Source: an uncultured Rhizobium sp. (GTDB lineage: Bacteria; Pseudomonadota; Alphaproteobacteria; Rhizobiales; Rhizobiaceae). From it: a stretch of 33,577 nucleotides of DNA. Numbering within the stretch: the stretch's first letter is position 1; each line of letters begins with the position of its first letter. The notes under the pieces are model-generated. The model did no database searches and was not told the DNA's origin. It was given only the letters and a program-made list of their open reading frames with translations. Both the position numbers and the translations under genes were made by a program. Below, piece by piece: positions 31,114-33,577 of the stretch. The DNA lies in NCBI GenBank assembly GCA_945952045.1, contig CAMFHE010000052.1, positions 1-33,577 on the forward strand, read 5' to 3'.

Positions 31114-32382
31114 TCAATCTGCCGTGAAAGGCAGCGCTTCATCCATGGCGAGCGTGGCGCGCAGCAGGACGCCGGCGCCGAGCGCGATATCGTCGTTTTC
31201 GGCCCATTCATCGGCGGAGTGGCTGCGGCCCTCCCGGCACGGCACGAAGATCATCGCCGCGGGCGCCACCTTGGCGATCCAGGCGGTGTCATGCCCCGCG
31301 CCCGAGGCCATGCGCCGATGCGTGGCCCCGACCGCCTCCGCCGCGTGATCGAGAATGTCGAGCAGGCCGGCATGGCCGGGTGTCGGCATGTTGTCGGAAA
31401 TGGTTACCGGCGCCGCGATGCTCACGCCTTGCGCGCTCGCCAGCTTTTCGGTCGCGGCAGCCAGCCAGCTCTGGAAGGCCAGCATGTCCTCGCGAAGCTC
31501 GGCGCGGGCATCGATCAACAGCCGCACCCGCGAGGGCACGACATTGGCGGCATTCGGCTCGATGGCGAATTCGCCGACGGTGGCGGTGAAATGGCCCTTG
31601 CTCTGTGCCGCCAGCCCGCTCGCCGCATGGCGGATGTCGAGCACGAGCTGCGAGGCGGCGACCAGCGCATCGGCGCGCCCCGTCATCGGCGTCGTGCCGG
31701 CATGGTCGGCGCGGCCTTCGATAATCACCTCGATGCGGGTGATGCCGGCAATCGCGGTGACGACGCCGATATCGCAGCGCTCGTTTTCGAGGATCGGCCC
31801 CTGCTCGATATGCAGTTCGAGGAAACCGGCGAGATCGGGACGCGATTGCTGCGCCAGGGCACTGGCATCGCCGCCCATCTCGCCGATGGCCTGATGCAGC
31901 GTCCGTCCGTCCTGCTGGCGCGCCAGCCAGGCGTCGGGCAATTGCCCGGTCATGCCGCGGCTGCCGATGCAGGAAACGCCGAAGATCGACACTTCCTCGG
32001 CGAGGAAATCGACGATTTCCAGATTGTGCTCAAGGGCAATACCCTGATCCGCAAGCGACCGCGCCACTTCCAGCGCGGCGATGACGCCGGCAATGCCGTC
32101 GAAACGGCCGCCATCCGGCACGGTGTCGGAATGCGAGCCAAGCATGATCGTGCCGCGCGCCGGGTTTTTGCCGGGGCGCCGGCCGATCAGATTGCCGCCG
32201 GCATCGATGCGGGTCTCAAGGCCGGCCGCCTTCATCCGCGCTTCGATGTAAGCGCGACCCTTCAGAAACAACGGCGAAAAGGCGCGGCGCGTATAGGGTC
32301 GGCCGGGCTCGGTGATCTCGGCCAGTGCTTCGATATCGGCAGCGATGCGGGCGGCATCGACGGGCAGGTTGCGGGCGCTCAT
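31114..32382 (-). CDS. M20 family N-carbamoyl-amino-acid amidohydrolase (HyuC/AllC type)
   Basis: This 422-residue metallohydrolase cleaves N-carbamoyl or related amides and belongs to the HyuC/AllC/beta-ureidopropionase branch of peptidase family M20. The metal ligands are visible: His84 and Asp86-type GSHSDTVPDGGRFDG (82-96), AEEVS (128-132), LHIEQGPIL (near 190) and GRSHSADEW (near 385). The dimerisation domain lies between. It overlaps the hydantoinase gene by 4 bases (ATGA at 32379-32382). In this operon the likely substrate is N-carbamoyl-glutamate from the hydantoinase step; allantoate or N-carbamoyl-beta-alanine are alternatives. Confidence 0.88.
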   Translation of the reverse strand: MSARNLPVDAARIAADIEALAEITEPGRPYTRRAFSPLFLKGRAYIEARMKAAGLETRIDAGGNLIGRRPGKNPARGTIMLGSHSDTVPDGGRFDGIAGVIAALEVARSLADQGIALEHNLEIVDFLAEEVSIFGVSCIGSRGMTGQLPDAWLARQQDGRTLHQAIGEMGGDASALAQQSRPDLAGFLELHIEQGPILENERCDIGVVTAIAGITRIEVIIEGRADHAGTTPMTGRADALVAASQLVLDIRHAASGLAAQSKGHFTATVGEFAIEPNAANVVPSRVRLLIDARAELREDMLAFQSWLAAATEKLASAQGVSIAAPVTISDNMPTPGHAGLLDILDHAAEAVGATHRRMASGAGHDTAWIAKVAPAAMIFVPCREGRSHSADEWAENDDIALGAGVLLRATLAMDEALPFTAD

Positions 32383-33577
32383 GCCGACAGCACCCGCGTC
32401 AGCGGCGGGCGCACGAAGGCGCCGGTGCCGGGCTCGGCGACAACGTTCTTGCCGTCGAAGACCGGCTGGCCGCGCAGATAGGTGGCGGCGACGCGGTAGG
32501 GCAGGCGGATGCCGTTATAGGGGCTCCAGCCGACGATGTTGTGGCCGCTGGCAGCGGCGTCGTAGACGGTTTCCTCCGGGGTCAGCACGGTGATGTCGGC
32601 ATCGCGGCCGGGGGTCAGCGCGCCCTTCACATGGTCGAGGCGGAAATGTCTTGCCGGGTTCTCGGCCATCAGTTTCGCGGCCCAGGTCAGCGGCACGCCA
32701 CGCTCCAGCGCGCCCTTGATAAACAGCGGCACCATGACCTCCAGCCCCGGCACGCCGGAGGAATTGGCGAGCATGTCCTCCTTTGTCTTGCGCTCCTCGG
32801 ACCAGCTGACATGGTCGGTCGAGACCAGCCAGACCTTGCCCTCGGTGATCTTGCGCCACAGGCTTTCCACCTCGGCGCGCGGGCGGATCGGCGGATTGAT
32901 CTTGGCCTTGCCGCCGAGGCGGCGCACGTCGTTTTCCTCGTCCAGCGTCAAATAGTGGATGCAGCATTCCACGGTCGCTTCGAACCCGTCGCGGCGATAG
33001 GCGGCGGCGATGTCGTAGCCGCGCCCCAGCGAGCAATGCACCACATGCGAGGGGCAGCCCGTGTCGGCGCCGGTCTCGAAAATGGTGTGCATGGCCAGCA
33101 ATTCGGTGATCGGCGGGCGCGACAGGCCATGGGCGCGCCAGTCGGAAATATCAGACGCCTTCACCGCCGCCATGTAGCTCTGCACCGCCTCGTCGTCCTC
33201 GTTGTGGACGCCGGCCGTCAGCCCGGTCGGGGCAATCGCCGCGAAGCAGGCCTGCAGCAAGGCCGGCGGAATGCGCGGAAAGCGTTTCGGATCGGTGCCG
33301 AAGGTCGAGAACTTGAAGGCGGCGACGCCGGCCTCGACCATCTCGGCGATGCGCGCCGGGCCTTCCTCGGGGTCGACGGTACCGTAGAGGGCGAAATCGA
33401 CGCGGGCCTGCGGGCCGGCATGGGCGACCTTGCGGGCGACGGCCTCGGCCGAGCAGACGAGATTGCCTTCGTCATAGGGCATATCGACGATGGTGGTGAC
33501 GCCGCCGGCCGCCGCCGAGCGCGTCGACCAGATGAAATCTTCCTGGTTCTTCTGCGACAGCGAATGCACCTGCGCAT
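32379..33577 (-). CDS. Cyclic amidohydrolase (hydantoinase/allantoinase-like), N-terminus outside the window
   Basis: About 399 residues of a dihydropyrimidinase/hydantoinase/allantoinase-type enzyme are visible; the first 50 or so residues lie beyond the right edge. The sequence runs AQVHSLSQKNQEDF, TRSAAAGGVTTIVDMP, AAFKFSTFG (Lys, carbamylated metal bridge), GVHNEDD, VVHCSLGRGYD and STDHVSWSEE. Four of the metal ligands are in place, but the HxH pair of strand 1 reads QVH, with Gln for the first His. The C-terminal barrel part (KGALTPGRDADITVL) is complete. It would open a hydantoin (for example hydantoin-5-propionate) to an N-carbamoyl amino acid for the overlapping M20 gene. Allantoin is the alternative substrate. 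Confidence 0.86.
   Translation of the reverse strand, partial: AQVHSLSQKNQEDFIWSTRSAAAGGVTTIVDMPYDEGNLVCSAEAVARKVAHAGPQARVDFALYGTVDPEEGPARIAEMVEAGVAAFKFSTFGTDPKRFPRIPPALLQACFAAIAPTGLTAGVHNEDDEAVQSYMAAVKASDISDWRAHGLSRPPITELLAMHTIFETGADTGCPSHVVHCSLGRGYDIAAAYRRDGFEATVECCIHYLTLDEENDVRRLGGKAKINPPIRPRAEVESLWRKITEGKVWLVSTDHVSWSEERKTKEDMLANSSGVPGLEVMVPLFIKGALERGVPLTWAAKLMAENPARHFRLDHVKGALTPGRDADITVLTPEETVYDAAASGHNIVGWSPYNGIRLPYRVAATYLRGQPVFDGKNVVAEPGTGAFVRPPLTRVLSA

Overview
The window looks like the chromosome of an alphaproteobacterium of the order Rhizobiales, probably family Rhizobiaceae. The reasons are the high GC content, the gene order of a Rhizobiaceae-type Tad/Ctp pilus locus, CtrA-like boxes in front of pilus genes, and a palindromic spacer element of the kind common in these genomes. 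Coding density is high. I see no rRNA, tRNA, CRISPR array, transposase or integrase. Genus-level placement is not possible from what I can see.

Bases 1-6075 form a nucleoside and deoxynucleoside salvage region. The plus strand carries the 3' end of a purine nucleoside phosphorylase, then deoC and deoA. The minus strand carries deoB, add and upp. A small retropepsin-like aspartic protease gene lies between the two halves. Together these genes release bases from nucleosides, pass deoxyribose-phosphate to glycolysis through DeoB and DeoC, deaminate adenosine and recapture uracil.

Bases 6198-18726 form a complete Tad (type IVb, Flp) pilus locus. On the minus strand are two TadE-like minor pseudopilins and a small CpaC-N-domain protein. 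On the plus strand are the 58-residue Flp pilin (8365-8541), the prepilin peptidase CpaA, CpaB, the CpaC secretin, the CpaD lipoprotein, the CpaE localisation ATPase, the CpaF ATPase, TadB and TadC. A cupin gene follows. The TPR lipoprotein TadD faces the cluster from the minus strand. CtrA-type boxes (TTAA-N7-TTAA-like) precede pilA and tadD, and TTAACC half-sites precede cpaB, which suggests cell-cycle control.

Bases 18855-28287 hold mostly housekeeping genes: an M17 leucyl aminopeptidase, an SH3b-NlpC/P60 peptidase, a small secreted protein, trehalose-6-phosphate synthase (otsA), a class II glutamine amidotransferase, a YjbR/MmcQ protein, coaBC, a PLP-dependent class V aminotransferase of the cysteine desulfurase fold without the catalytic cysteine, and two glyoxalase-fold proteins.

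Bases 28292-33577 are the most interesting part: a tight minus-strand operon that runs off the right edge. In transcription order it encodes a hydantoinase-like amidohydrolase, an M20 N-carbamoyl-amino-acid amidohydrolase, a DUF917 (S-methyl thiohydantoin desulfurase-like) protein and a divergent urocanate hydratase in which the catalytic cysteine is alanine. I infer a pathway that degrades a sulfur-bearing or otherwise modified histidine (ergothioneine or S-methyl-ergothioneine type) through a modified urocanate and hydantoin propionate to N-carbamoyl-glutamate and glutamate. The initial lyase would have to lie outside the window.
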